Positions 37,289-45,509 of a stretch of DNA of 55,438 nt are shown piece after piece. Below the pieces are notes generated by a model that saw only the letters and a list, made by a program, of their open reading frames with translations, had not been told where the DNA came from and made no database searches. Source of the stretch: an uncultured Acidimicrobiaceae bacterium. Lineage in GTDB: Bacteria > Actinomycetota > Acidimicrobiia > Acidimicrobiales > SZUA-35. Numbering within the stretch: position 1 is the stretch's first letter; every line of letters begins with the position of its first letter. The position numbers and the translations under genes were made by a program. The DNA lies in assembly GCA_947259095.1 (NCBI GenBank), contig CAMYLA010000018.1, positions 1 through 55,438 on the forward strand, read 5' to 3'.

Positions 37289-38635
37289 ATGACCGAACTC
37301 GAGATCGACACACCGACCGGGCGGCAATCCTCGGCCCCGAACGGGGCCGAGAACGCCGAACCCCGAACAACGGCACCCGACGGCGAGGTGTACTCGGCGG
37401 CCGCGGCCTGGTACGCCGAGCATTGGGATCCCACGATCTCCCTGGCGGCGTGGTGGGAGCGCCTGGCCGACGCCGGCTGGGCCTTCCCGACCTGGCCGGT
37501 CGGGTTCGGCGGCCGAGGGCTGTCCGGCGCGGCGGCCAAGCAGGCCAACCGGGCCAGGGTCGACGCCGGCGCCTTCGGCCCCCCCAACGGCGTTGCCACC
37601 TTCCTTACCGCGCCGACCCTGCTGGCCTACGGCACCCAGGATCAGCTCGACCGCTACATGCCCGGCATCGTGAATGGCCGGGACCGGTGGTGCCAGCTGT
37701 TCTCCGAACCGGGTTCGGGTTCGGACATGGCCGGGTTGGCCACCAGGGCCGAGCGGGACGGCGACGAATGGGTGATCACCGGTCAGAAGGTCTGGAACTC
37801 GGGCGCCCAGTTCGCCAGGTACGGCATCCTCATCGCCAGGACCGATCCGGCCCAGCCAAAGCACCGCGGCATCAGCTACTTCCTGATCGACATGGAACAA
37901 CCGGGGGTCGACGTCCGGCCGTTGCGGGAAATGACCGGCGACGCCGCCTTCAACGAGGTTTTCCTGGCCGAAGCCAGGGTGCCGGATGCCGATCGGCTCG
38001 GTGAGCCGGGCGAAGGCTGGCGGGTGGCGATGACCACCCTGTCCCACGAGCGTGATCCCGACAATCCCGGCATGGGCGACGGTGTGGCATTCGGCGACAT
38101 CGATCTCGACACCCCGGTCGGGGCCCACGCCTCGACCATCGTGGCCGGCGTCGATGGCTTCTCGCTGGCCATCGGTGGCGGCGGCCCGAAGCTGTTGGAG
38201 CGGATCGTGGCCGAACATGGGCCGTCCGGCCTGCCCGCCACCGCCGATCCGGTGGCGCGACAGCGGCTGATGGAGATCCTGGCCCAGCGCCGCACCTCCC
38301 GGTGGTCGAGCGAGCGGGCGACATCTGCGGTGAAGGCCGGCGGTCAGCCGGGACCCGAGGTCTCGACCCTCAAACTGCTCGGCTCCCATATCGCCCGCCA
38401 GGTTCGCGACGCCGGCCTCGACGCGATGGGAGCGGACGGGATGTTGTGGGGTGAAGACGCACCGCACAACGGTCTGTTCCACGCCTACTCGATGTTCACC
38501 CCGGCGTTGTCGATCGCCGGCGGCACCGACGAGGTGCAGCGCAACATCATCGGTGAACGGGTGCTCGGCCTGCCAAGGGAGCCGGGCGAAGCCGAGCAGC
38601 GGCAGAAGCCATGGTCGGAGCTGCCGCGGAGCTGA
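37289..38635 (+). CDS. Acyl-CoA dehydrogenase family protein
   Basis: 448 residues from ATG 37289. The FAD-binding signature is CQLFSEPGSGSDMAGLATRA (about 134-153), followed by WVITGQKVWNSGAQFARYGI. The C-terminal helical bundle ends with PALSIAGGTDEVQRNIIGER, the conserved acyl-CoA dehydrogenase end. It oxidises an acyl-CoA at alpha-beta carbons; chain specificity unknown. A catalytic Glu cannot be located safely. The last 21 bases including the stop are duplicated just downstream (38643-38663). Confidence 0.92.
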   Translation: MTELEIDTPTGRQSSAPNGAENAEPRTTAPDGEVYSAAAAWYAEHWDPTISLAAWWERLADAGWAFPTWPVGFGGRGLSGAAAKQANRARVDAGAFGPPNGVATFLTAPTLLAYGTQDQLDRYMPGIVNGRDRWCQLFSEPGSGSDMAGLATRAERDGDEWVITGQKVWNSGAQFARYGILIARTDPAQPKHRGISYFLIDMEQPGVDVRPLREMTGDAAFNEVFLAEARVPDADRLGEPGEGWRVAMTTLSHERDPDNPGMGDGVAFGDIDLDTPVGAHASTIVAGVDGFSLAIGGGGPKLLERIVAEHGPSGLPATADPVARQRLMEILAQRRTSRWSSERATSAVKAGGQPGPEVSTLKLLGSHIARQVRDAGLDAMGADGMLWGEDAPHNGLFHAYSMFTPALSIAGGTDEVQRNIIGERVLGLPREPGEAEQRQKPWSELPRS

Positions 38636-38663
38636 TTCGTCGTCGGAGCTGCCGCGGAGCTGA
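38615..38663 (+). repeat. 21-base direct duplication across a stop codon
   Basis: TCGGAGCTGCCGCGGAGCTG followed by A occurs at 38615-38635, ending on the acyl-CoA dehydrogenase stop, and again at 38643-38663, separated by 7 bases. Probably replication slippage; no effect on the protein since the first copy contains the stop. Confidence 0.9.
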
Positions 38664-38743
38664 CGGGATTTCCGGCCAGAACCGGCGGTGACTATCGTGG
38701 CCTCATCAACCGCATCGGCCTCGCCGAGGCTCGGAGGGACGCC

Positions 38744-39628
38744 ATGAGCAGCCACGTCCGCTACATCGACCGCACCCGCGATTACTATCTGGGGCAGGGC
38801 TACGACAAGCCGTACGAGTGGGCCCATCACACCGACGCCCCGTTCACCCCGCTGACCAAGCCGCTCGCTGAGTCGAAGGTGGCCATCGTGTCCACATCCG
38901 ACATCGCCATCCACGGGCCGGACGGCGAGCGGGATCGGAGTAACGAGTTCGCGGTCGGCAACGTGTACTCGCTGCCATCGGACACCCCGGTCGACAAGCT
39001 GTACTCGCGCCAGGAGCACTACGACCAGCACGCAACCACCCTGGACGACGTGAACCCCTACTACCCGGTGAGCCGGTTCCAGGAGTTGGTGGAGCGGGGC
39101 CGGATCGGCTCGCTGGCGCCCCGGTTCCATGGTGTGTATACCGGCTACTCGAAACGCAAGACCGCCGAGGTGGATGCCCCCGAGGTGCTCCGACGCTGCA
39201 TCGAGGACGAGGTCGACGTGGCGGTGATGACACCGGTTTGACCGGTCTGTCACCAGACCGTGAGTCTGGTCGCCCGCCACCTCGAAGCCAACGGCATCCC
39301 GACCGTGATGTTCGGCACCGCCAAGGACATCGTCGAGCACTGCGGTGTCGCCCGCTTCGTCTTCGTGGATTTTCCGCTCGGGAATTCCTGTGGCCGGAGC
39401 TTCGACGCCGACCACCAGCACGAGGTGATCGAGCTCGGCTTGAAACTGCTGGAGACCGCGGTGGCACCGCGAACCACGGTCCAGGTGCCGGCGGTGTGGA
39501 GTGACGACGACAGTTGGAAGGAGCTGATCTTCACCGAGGAGCAGCCCTTCCTCAGCGGCGAGGCGCTGGAGAACTGGCTGGCGGCCAAGCAGCGCTACCG
39601 GGACAAGAAGGCGGCGGGAGAGCTGTGA
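38744..39628 (+). CDS. GrdB/PrdB-like selenoprotein (in-frame TGA read as Sec)
   Basis: 294 residues if TGA 39239-39241 is decoded as selenocysteine at position 166; strong ribosome site GGAGG 6 bases before ATG 38744. Both halves are in one frame and both belong to the glycine/sarcosine/betaine/proline reductase component B family. The first half ends EDEVDVAVMTPV; after the TGA it continues PVCHQTVSLVARHLEANGIP. The result is a U-P-V-C redox motif where I recall relatives reading C-P-V-C. A hairpin lies just after the TGA. The true reductases are anaerobic clostridial enzymes; the role of these short actinobacterial relatives is not established. The stop overlaps a glutaredoxin-like gene by 4 bases, suggesting a redox partner. 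Not a pseudogene: no other lesion occurs. Confidence 0.85.
39242..39270 (+). promoter_or_regulatory. Candidate bacterial SECIS element of the GrdB-like gene
   Basis: Two mutually exclusive 7-bp hairpins follow the TGA. CGGTCTG-TCAC-CAGACCG spans 39243-39260, and ACCAGAC-CGTGA-GTCTGGT spans 39252-39270. The loop of the second begins 18 bases after the TGA, within the 16-37 base window known for SelB-dependent elements, and contains a GU. Confidence 0.6.
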
Positions 39629-39867
39629 GCCTGCCACCCCAACTCACCGTCTTCTCCTCGCCGCTGTGCGGGCCGTGCGAACGGATGAAGGCCTGGTTGA
39701 GCGAGCGAGGTCACCCGTTCGCAGTGCGCGATGTGATGATGGACGAGGAGGCAGGCGAGCTGCTCGAGTCGAGAGACATTCGCACCACCCCGGTCCTCCA
39801 GGTCGGCGACGAGTTCATCGTCGGCTTCGACGTCGCCGCCATGGAACGGGCCCTGGCGGAACGCTGA
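39625..39867 (+). CDS. Small glutaredoxin-like thiol-disulfide protein
   Basis: 80 residues from GTG 39625, whose GTGA overlaps the selenoprotein stop. Thioredoxin-fold core: LTVFSSPLCGPCERMKAWL with a C-G-P-C active site (about 14-17), then the cis-proline segment IRTTPVLQVGDEFIVGFD. It belongs to the NrdH/glutaredoxin-like short proteins. Translational coupling suggests it reduces the selenenylsulfide of the GrdB-like protein (inference). Confidence 0.85.
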   Translation: MSLPPQLTVFSSPLCGPCERMKAWLSERGHPFAVRDVMMDEEAGELLESRDIRTTPVLQVGDEFIVGFDVAAMERALAER

Positions 39868-39922
39868 TCGACCCCGGCGGCCCGGCAGACCATCGTGGCC
39901 CGCCGGACCCTAGGTTGGTTCC

Positions 39923-40564
39923 GTGCTGATCGAGGCCGATGCCATCCTGTTCGACAACGACGGGGTCCTCGTCGACTCCCACCGGGAGGTCGAGCTGGCG
40001 TGGCGCAGGCTTGCCGACGAGTTCGACCTCGACGCCGAAACCCTGTTGCCGGAGCTGATCGGCGTCCGGGCCGTCGACACCCTCAGCCGCTACCTCTCGC
40101 CGGACCGTTGCCGGGCCGCCACCCGGCGGCTGGAGCATCTGGAGGTGGAGCTGGCGGCCGACACCGAGCCGCTGTCGGGGGCGATCGACCTGCTGGCTCA
40201 GCTCGACGGCCGGCCCTGGACGATCGTCACCTCCGCCACCCGGAGGCTGGCCGAGGCCCGCTGGGCCGGCGCCGGTATCAGCGTGCCGGTCCGGCCGGTC
40301 ACCGCAGACGATGTGTCACGGGGCAAGCCCGATCCCGAACCGTTCCTGATCGGGGCCCGGGTGCTCGGTGTGGACCCGCGGCGGTGCCTGGTCTTCGAGG
40401 ACTCACCGTCCGGTGGGTTGGCGGCGGCCGCCGCCGGTGCCACCGTGGTTGCGGTCGGCTCGATCGAGTGGTCGATCGAGCCGGCGGCCAGGGTCGCTGA
40501 CCTCACCGAGGTGTCGGTGGGGGAGGGCCGGCGGCTGCAGGTCTCGGTTCAGGTCGAAGACTGA
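39923..40564 (+). CDS. HAD-superfamily phosphatase (sugar-phosphatase type)
   Basis: 213 residues from GTG 39923. HAD motif I AILFDNDGVLVDS (about 8-20, nucleophile Asp in F-D-N-D-G), motif II TIVTSAT, motif III Lys in GKPDPEPF and motif IV LVFEDSPSGGLAA. The cap domain is the small helical type as in phosphoglycolate or sugar phosphatases. Substrate unknown. It is convergent with and overlaps the VOC gene by 16 bases. Confidence 0.92.
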   Translation: MLIEADAILFDNDGVLVDSHREVELAWRRLADEFDLDAETLLPELIGVRAVDTLSRYLSPDRCRAATRRLEHLEVELAADTEPLSGAIDLLAQLDGRPWTIVTSATRRLAEARWAGAGISVPVRPVTADDVSRGKPDPEPFLIGARVLGVDPRRCLVFEDSPSGGLAAAAAGATVVAVGSIEWSIEPAARVADLTEVSVGEGRRLQVSVQVED

Positions 40565-41337
40565 TCGGCCAAGGCGATCACCGAGAACACCGCACCCTGG
40601 GGGTCGGCGATGACCGCCTGGCGGCCGATGGGAAGATCGAACGGTTCGACCACCACGGTGCCGCCGGCGCTCCTGACCTTCTCGGCGCAAACATCGGCGT
40701 CGTCGACGCCGAACACCGTGGCCCAGTGGGGTGGGATGCCCTCCATCGGCGGTGCCATGCCGCCGGCCACGCCATCGCCGTTCAACATGAACACGGTGTA
40801 GCTTCCTTGGTCGCCCATGTCCATCTCCTCGGTGGTCCATCCGAACAGGTCGCCGTAGAACTTGGCCGCGCCGGCCACGTCAGGAGTCTGGACCTCGTTC
40901 CAGGTCAGCGCCCCGTGCTCGTTGACCACCTCCGAGCCGATGTGGTCCCCGGCCTGCCAGAGACAGATGACGGCCCCGGTGGGGTCGACGAGCACCGCCA
41001 TCCGGCCCGCGTCCATGACCTGCATCGGCTCCATCATCACGGTGCCGCCGGCCGGGCCGACCTTGGCCACCGCACTGTCGATGTCGGTCACGGTGATGTA
41101 GTTGTTCCACATCGGCGGGATGCCCAGCTGGGCCTGTTCCGGTGCCTGCTGCATGATGCCGGCCGTGGCCCGCTCGGCCTTGCTGGCCATGATGTAGTCG
41201 CTGCCCTGATCGGTGGGCTGGGCGTCGAAATCCCAGCCGAAGATCGCCCCGTAGAACTCCTGGGCCCCGGCGGGGTCGCTGGTGCTGAGATCGATCCAAC
41301 TCGGCGTTCCGTGATCGTACGATTGGCGTTCGGGCAT
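40549..41337 (-). CDS. VOC/glyoxalase-superfamily protein, two domains
   Basis: 262 residues from ATG 41337 with AGGAG 8 bases upstream. Two tandem glyoxalase-like modules: first PSWIDLSTSDPAGAQEFYGA with GWDF, second LTWNEVQTPDVAGAAKFYGD with GWTTEEM. Both have the pattern of a metal-free or metal-binding VOC fold (PTGAVICLWQAG, PQGAVFSVIAL ends). Typical of actinobacterial two-domain VOC proteins of unknown substrate. Confidence 0.9.
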   Translation of the reverse strand: MPERQSYDHGTPSWIDLSTSDPAGAQEFYGAIFGWDFDAQPTDQGSDYIMASKAERATAGIMQQAPEQAQLGIPPMWNNYITVTDIDSAVAKVGPAGGTVMMEPMQVMDAGRMAVLVDPTGAVICLWQAGDHIGSEVVNEHGALTWNEVQTPDVAGAAKFYGDLFGWTTEEMDMGDQGSYTVFMLNGDGVAGGMAPPMEGIPPHWATVFGVDDADVCAEKVRSAGGTVVVEPFDLPIGRQAVIADPQGAVFSVIALADQSST

Positions 41338-41497
41338 GATGGTTTCTCCTATCGGGGACCTAGCAGCACCTGGCGGCCCAAGGAGTGGTTGACCAGGAGC
41401 AAAGCAGCCTCGGACCGGTGACGCTACGCCTCCCAGCTCGACCACACAAGGGTTTCTGGCCCGAACCTGCCGCAGATCGGACAGGTTCGGATTTGGT

Positions 41498-42403
41498 CTA
41501 TCGAAGGGTGCCGATCCAGACCTGCCAGCCGACGTCGTCGTCGTCGGCTCGGACGTCCTCGTATCGCTGTTGGCGGGCCATGAACTCGTTGTCCTCGGGG
41601 AAGACCCGAAGCCAGTGTTCGATGCCGTCGAGCACCCGGTCGTCGTAGGCCCGCCACTCGGCGGCCGGGGGGGCGATGGTCAGCAGTTCGGTCAGGCCGG
41701 CGTCGAGCAGGGCGGTTCGTTGCTCCTCGGTGGTGAGGGGTTCGCCGTACTCGGCGTCGAGCCGGCCCCTGGCGTCCGGCGACGGTACGACGACGTCGGC
41801 GATCACCAGCCGGCCACCCGGTGTGAGCCGTGGGGCCAGCGCCTCGACCGAGCCGGCGAAACCATCCCAGACCCAGGGGGCGCCGACCAGGGCGATCACG
41901 TCCCACCGGTCATCGGGGTGCTGATCGACGAAGGCCCTGCCGTCGCCAAGCACCAGCCGGACCCGATCGGCCGGTGGCCCGGCGTCCACCAGCCGCCGGT
42001 GGGCTCGGCGGATCGTCCATGGCGAGAGCTCGACCCCGACGGTCTGGGGTGTGGCCCCCTCGGCCGGTGCCGTCTCGACGACGTTGACCCGGGTCGTCTC
42101 GACGACGTTGACCCGGGTCGTCTCGACGACGTTGACCCGGGTCGTGTCCACGACGTTGGCCAGGCGGACCAGCAGCTCGCCATGGCCGCAGCCGATGTCG
42201 AGCACTCGTTCGCCGGGGGTGGCGTGGAGTGCGGTGACGAGCCGATCGAGCTCGGTCGAACCCATGGGGTTCATGATCGCCATCCGGTGGTGGCCTGCCT
42301 CGTAGAACCGGAACGGCTGCCACAGCCCGTCGACGTCGGTTCCGGGCAGGATCTCTATCTCGGACGGGAGCGGCTCCACCACCCCTGGCTGCGTCTTGGG
42401 CAT
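41498..42403 (-). CDS. SAM-dependent methyltransferase with internal octapeptide repeat
   Basis: 301 residues from ATG 42403, with GAGGAGG 6 bases upstream. Motif I is ERVLDIGCGHGELLVRLA (about 67-84). Before the next strand (TVGVELSPWTIRRAHRRL) there is an insertion of repeated VVETTRVN octapeptides. Later WDVIALVGAPWVWDG and the LTPGGRLVIADVVVPS motif complete the class I fold. Starts 11 bases after the carboxymuconolactone-decarboxylase-like gene stop, so it is the last gene of a P450 operon. Confidence 0.88.
   Translation of the reverse strand: MPKTQPGVVEPLPSEIEILPGTDVDGLWQPFRFYEAGHHRMAIMNPMGSTELDRLVTALHATPGERVLDIGCGHGELLVRLANVVDTTRVNVVETTRVNVVETTRVNVVETAPAEGATPQTVGVELSPWTIRRAHRRLVDAGPPADRVRLVLGDGRAFVDQHPDDRWDVIALVGAPWVWDGFAGSVEALAPRLTPGGRLVIADVVVPSPDARGRLDAEYGEPLTTEEQRTALLDAGLTELLTIAPPAAEWRAYDDRVLDGIEHWLRVFPEDNEFMARQQRYEDVRADDDDVGWQVWIGTLR
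42072..42143. repeat. Three perfect 24-base tandem repeats inside methyltransferase gene
   Basis: Unit of 24 bases (GTCTCGACGACGTTGACCCG then GGTC) at 42072, 42096 and 42120, with a diverged fourth at 42144. In the protein it gives VVETTRVN copies preceded by VVDTTRVN. Unit length is a multiple of three, so copy-number change keeps the frame. Confidence 0.97.
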
Positions 42404-42414
42404 GGCGACCCTCC

Positions 42415-42993
42415 TCAAGCCGGCCAGGTCGGTGTCAGGCCACCGGGGAGGGGAATCTCCAGCGCGTTGAGGGTCAGTGAGATCAGGCTGTAGTAGCCGA
42501 TGGTGGTGATCAGATCGATCACCCCTCGTTCGCCGAGCAGGTCCTTGGCCGCGTCGAAGGCGTCCTGGGGGACCCGCCCCGTGCCGACCAGGGCGGCGGC
42601 GAAGCGGTGCACGGTGGCCTCGTCGTCGTTGTCGAACGTCGGGGCCCGGCCCTCGGCCAACGCGTCGATGATCGTCGGGTCGATGCCGGCGTCGGCGGCC
42701 ATACGGCTGTGGGCGTGCCATTCGAAGTTGGACCGCCAATGGGCGCCGACGGTGATGATGGCCAGCTCCAGCAGGCGATTGTCGACCGCGCTCCGGAACC
42801 GCACCGCCGATCCGAGCTCTCCGATCCGCCCACCCAGATCGGGGCTGGCGACCATCGAGTTGAACGGCCCGACCAGCGAGCCGTCCTCGCCGACCAGCCG
42901 GGACGGGTCGCCTCTGGTGGCGACGATGTTGTCCCAGACCTCGCGTTGCTCCGGTGTTGTCTCGTCGTAGGTGATCGGGGTGGCTCTGGTCAT
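42415..42993 (-). CDS. Carboxymuconolactone decarboxylase/AhpD-like protein
   Basis: 192 residues from ATG 42993. Core LLELAIITVGAHWRSNFEWHAHSRMAAD (in part) followed by AGIDPTIIDALAEG is the CMD fold. The position of the AhpD-type CxxC is not cysteine, so peroxidase activity is unlikely. Lies between the P450 and methyltransferase genes on the same strand. Confidence 0.87.
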   Translation of the reverse strand: MTRATPITYDETTPEQREVWDNIVATRGDPSRLVGEDGSLVGPFNSMVASPDLGGRIGELGSAVRFRSAVDNRLLELAIITVGAHWRSNFEWHAHSRMAADAGIDPTIIDALAEGRAPTFDNDDEATVHRFAAALVGTGRVPQDAFDAAKDLLGERGVIDLITTIGYYSLISLTLNALEIPLPGGLTPTWPA

Positions 42994-43046
42994 GGCAGTA
43001 CCGTACTCAAGGGCCCCACCCCACACCCGCCCGAGATCGCCGATCG

Positions 43047-44339
43047 CTACCTCGGGGTCACCGTCACCGGGCAGGTTTCGAGGCCCCGGAGCACCAACCG
43101 CTTCCGGTACGGCCGCTCGCCCGCGGGTTCGATCACCGCGAACCGTCGGATCAGGCCGGCGAACACTTCCTGGCCCTCGACCTTGGCCAGGTTGGCGCCG
43201 AGGCAGTAGTGGATGCCGGACCCGAAGCTCATCACCGGCTCACCCCGCCGCCCGATGTCGAACGACTCCGGGTCGGGGAAGTGGGCCGGGTCCCGGTTGG
43301 CGGCCCCGAGCAGGGTCAGCACCCGGTCGCCTCTGTCGAAGCGCACACCGCAGGCCTCGGCATCCTCGAGGCAGACCCGACCGTCGAGCTGGACCGGGCT
43401 GTCGAAGCGGAGGATCTCGTCGACCGCGGTGGCAACGAGCTCGGGGTCGGGGTCCGGGTTGGCCAACAGACGGTTGAGCTGTTCCGGGTGGTTGAACAGT
43501 GCATTGAGGCCGTTGCCGATCAGGTTGGTGGTGGTCTCGGCCCCGGCGGCGAACAGCAGGTTGGCAACGGCCAGGATCTCACCCTCCGACAGCATGTCCT
43601 GTTCGTCGCGGGCTTCGATCAGCCCGGACAGCAGGTCATCGCGAGGCTCGGCCCGCCGGACGGCCACCAGCCCGGTGAAGTAGTGCCACAGCTCGCCCGA
43701 CGCGGCCTCGGCCTTCTTCAGGCCGTCGACGGTTGCGCTTGGCTCCAGCGCCTCCACCAGGTCGCTGACCAGGACCCGGATCTCCGGCCAGTCGGTTTGG
43801 GGTACCCCCAGCATCTCCGAGATCACCGACACCGGCAGGGGCTCGGCCAACAGCTCCATGGCGTCGCCGGTTCCGGCCTGGGCCAGGGCGTCGAGCCGAT
43901 CGTCGACCAGTTCGCCGATCCGGCCCCGCAGTCCCTCGATCCGTCGGGGGGTGAAGGCCCGGCTGACCAGGCTCCGTTGCCGGGTGTGGTCCGGCGGGTC
44001 CAGCCCCAGCATCGACTGTGGTCGGCCCCGTTCCCGGCGCCGGGCCATCATCTCCTGGCGGTAGGCCAGCACCTCCGAGCCGCCCGAGCCGAAAGACTGG
44101 GTGGGGCCGGCGGCCCCGTTGCCGAACCTGTTGTCCCGGAGGATGGCCCGGCAATCGTCGTAGCGGGTGAAGACCGTGCCCCCGAAGCCGGAGATGTGAA
44201 CCGGTACCTGCTCCCGGAGTGTGCGGTAGAACGGGTTGGGATCGGCCAGCCCCCGGGCCGAGGCGAACACCTCGAACAGCGCCTCGTCGCCGAGCTTCTG
44301 GTGGTCCGGGTCAACCGGACCGGTCGACAGTACGGCCAT
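43047..44339 (-). CDS. Cytochrome P450
   Basis: 430 residues from ATG 44339, with AGGAG 7 bases upstream. I-helix LLFAAGAETTTNLIGNGLNA (oxygen-activation motif A-G-A-E-T-T), K-helix E-x-x-R in DEILRFDSP, and heme-binding MSFGSGIHYCLGANLAKVEG near the C-terminus. Soluble bacterial class I type, so it needs a ferredoxin and a reductase, which are not encoded nearby. First gene of a probable three-gene operon with the CMD-like and methyltransferase genes. Confidence 0.96.
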   Translation of the reverse strand: MAVLSTGPVDPDHQKLGDEALFEVFASARGLADPNPFYRTLREQVPVHISGFGGTVFTRYDDCRAILRDNRFGNGAAGPTQSFGSGGSEVLAYRQEMMARRRERGRPQSMLGLDPPDHTRQRSLVSRAFTPRRIEGLRGRIGELVDDRLDALAQAGTGDAMELLAEPLPVSVISEMLGVPQTDWPEIRVLVSDLVEALEPSATVDGLKKAEAASGELWHYFTGLVAVRRAEPRDDLLSGLIEARDEQDMLSEGEILAVANLLFAAGAETTTNLIGNGLNALFNHPEQLNRLLANPDPDPELVATAVDEILRFDSPVQLDGRVCLEDAEACGVRFDRGDRVLTLLGAANRDPAHFPDPESFDIGRRGEPVMSFGSGIHYCLGANLAKVEGQEVFAGLIRRFAVIEPAGERPYRKRLVLRGLETCPVTVTPR

Positions 44340-44495
44340 GTCCCGCTCCTCTCGGGCCGATGGTCGGCCCTGTGATCACAGTACCGGCCACCGGCACACC
44401 GGCCGTAACCGGCTACCTGGTTGCAGGTCGTTTCCGGGCTTCGATCTCCCCCTTGCGCGGCCCCTCGATATTCGGCCGCTGGGTAGACTGCCCCG

Positions 44496-44960
44496 GTGAC
44501 CAACCATCATCTGGCCCAGATCAATAGTGGCCGGCTTCACCATCGGTTGGAATCGGCCGAGACGTCGGAGTTCACCGAGGCCCTCGATTCGATCAACGCC
44601 CTGGCCGAGGCCAGCCCCGGATTCGTGTGGCGGCTGAAGGACGAGGACGGGAACTCATCGAGCTACGTGGCGGTGGCGGGCCATGAGGATCCGCTCGACA
44701 TCGTGAACTTTTCGGTATGGGAAGATCTCGCCGCGCTGAAGAACTTCATGTACCGAACCGATCATGTCGGCTTCCTCCGTCGCCGCACCGAGTGGTTCGA
44801 ACCGTCGACCGAGGTGGTCACCGCCCTGTGGTGGATCCCGGCCGGCGCCATCCCCGACATCGCAGACGGCTACGAGCGGCTGGCCCATCTGCGGGCCAAC
44901 GGACCGTCTGACAAGGCGTGGCCGCTGACCGCCCCGCGGCCGCCTCCTCCTGCCGACTGA
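44496..44960 (+). CDS. DUF3291 family protein
   Basis: 154 residues from GTG 44496. LAQINSGRL at the N-terminus, then INALAEASPGFVWRLKDEDG, VNFSVWEDLAALKNFMYRTD and TALWWIPAGAIPDIADGYER, the family pattern of a dimeric alpha-beta barrel. Function unknown. Convergent with the glutathione peroxidase gene. Confidence 0.88.
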   Translation: MTNHHLAQINSGRLHHRLESAETSEFTEALDSINALAEASPGFVWRLKDEDGNSSSYVAVAGHEDPLDIVNFSVWEDLAALKNFMYRTDHVGFLRRRTEWFEPSTEVVTALWWIPAGAIPDIADGYERLAHLRANGPSDKAWPLTAPRPPPPAD

Positions 44961-44985
44961 GGTTGACGGAAGTCGCCGGGCAGCG

Positions 44986-45465
44986 TCAGAGGTACTGGCC
45001 GACTTCGGCCGCGATCTCCTCCGGCGTGGTCATCGGTTCGTACCGTTTGAGCACCGACCCGTCCCGGCCCACCAGGAATTTGGTGAAGTTCCAGGCGATG
45101 TCGGACGAATCCCCCTCACCGGGCTGCTCGGCCCGAAGGAACTGGTAGAGCGGCGCGGCCTCGTCGCCGTTGACCTCGATCTTTTCGAACATGGGGAAGG
45201 TCACCCCGTAGTTCGATGCAGCGAACTCCAGGATCTCGCTGTTGCTGCCCGGCTCCTGGTTGGCGAACTGATTGCAGGGGAAGGCCAACACGTTGAAGCC
45301 GGCGTCGTGGTTCTCGTCGTGGAGCGTACGCAGACCTGCGTACTGAGGGGTGAGGCCTCACTTGCTGGCGACGTTCACCACCAGCGAAACCTGGTTGCGG
45401 AAGTTGTCGAAGGTAACGGTCTCGCCGTTGATGTCGTTCATTTCGAAGTCGAAGAAGTTGCTCAT
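44986..45465 (-). CDS. Glutathione peroxidase-family selenoprotein (in-frame TGA read as Sec)
   Basis: 159 residues if TGA 45358-45360 encodes selenocysteine 36. The sequence reads VNVASK-U-GLTPQYAGLRTL, exactly the peroxidase active-site context (N-V-A-S-x-[UC]-G-x-T). The other active-site residues follow in the same frame: Gln in LAFPCNQFANQEPG, and Trp-Asn in IAWNFTKFLVG. The protein is complete to ...EEIAAEVGQYL. No frameshift or other stop is present. It reduces peroxides, probably with thioredoxin rather than glutathione in an actinobacterium (family knowledge). It follows the acyl-CoA ligase gene by 44 bases on the same strand. No good ribosome site is seen before ATG 45465. Confidence 0.92.
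45322..45339 (-). promoter_or_regulatory. SECIS element of the glutathione peroxidase gene
   Basis: On the minus strand, 18 bases after the TGA, GTACGCA-GGTC-TGCGTAC forms a 7-bp stem with loop GGUC. The core GCAGGUCUGC equals, as I recall it, the apical part of the Escherichia coli fdhF SECIS whose loop G and U contact SelB. Distance and loop both fit. Confidence 0.88.
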
Positions 45466-45509
45466 CACGGCCGAGGATAGGCCATCGGCCCGGCCGACCG
45501 GCCAATCCA

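Noticed and set aside
39242..39628. Calling the GrdB-like gene a pseudogene because of its stop codon.
   Set aside because: No other lesion exists, the stop is TGA at a redox-motif position, a hairpin follows, and a second Sec gene lies nearby.
44986..45291. Treating the 3' part of the peroxidase gene as a separate or truncated gene starting at 45291.
   Set aside because: The upstream half in the same frame supplies the active-site context and only a TGA at the Sec position separates them.
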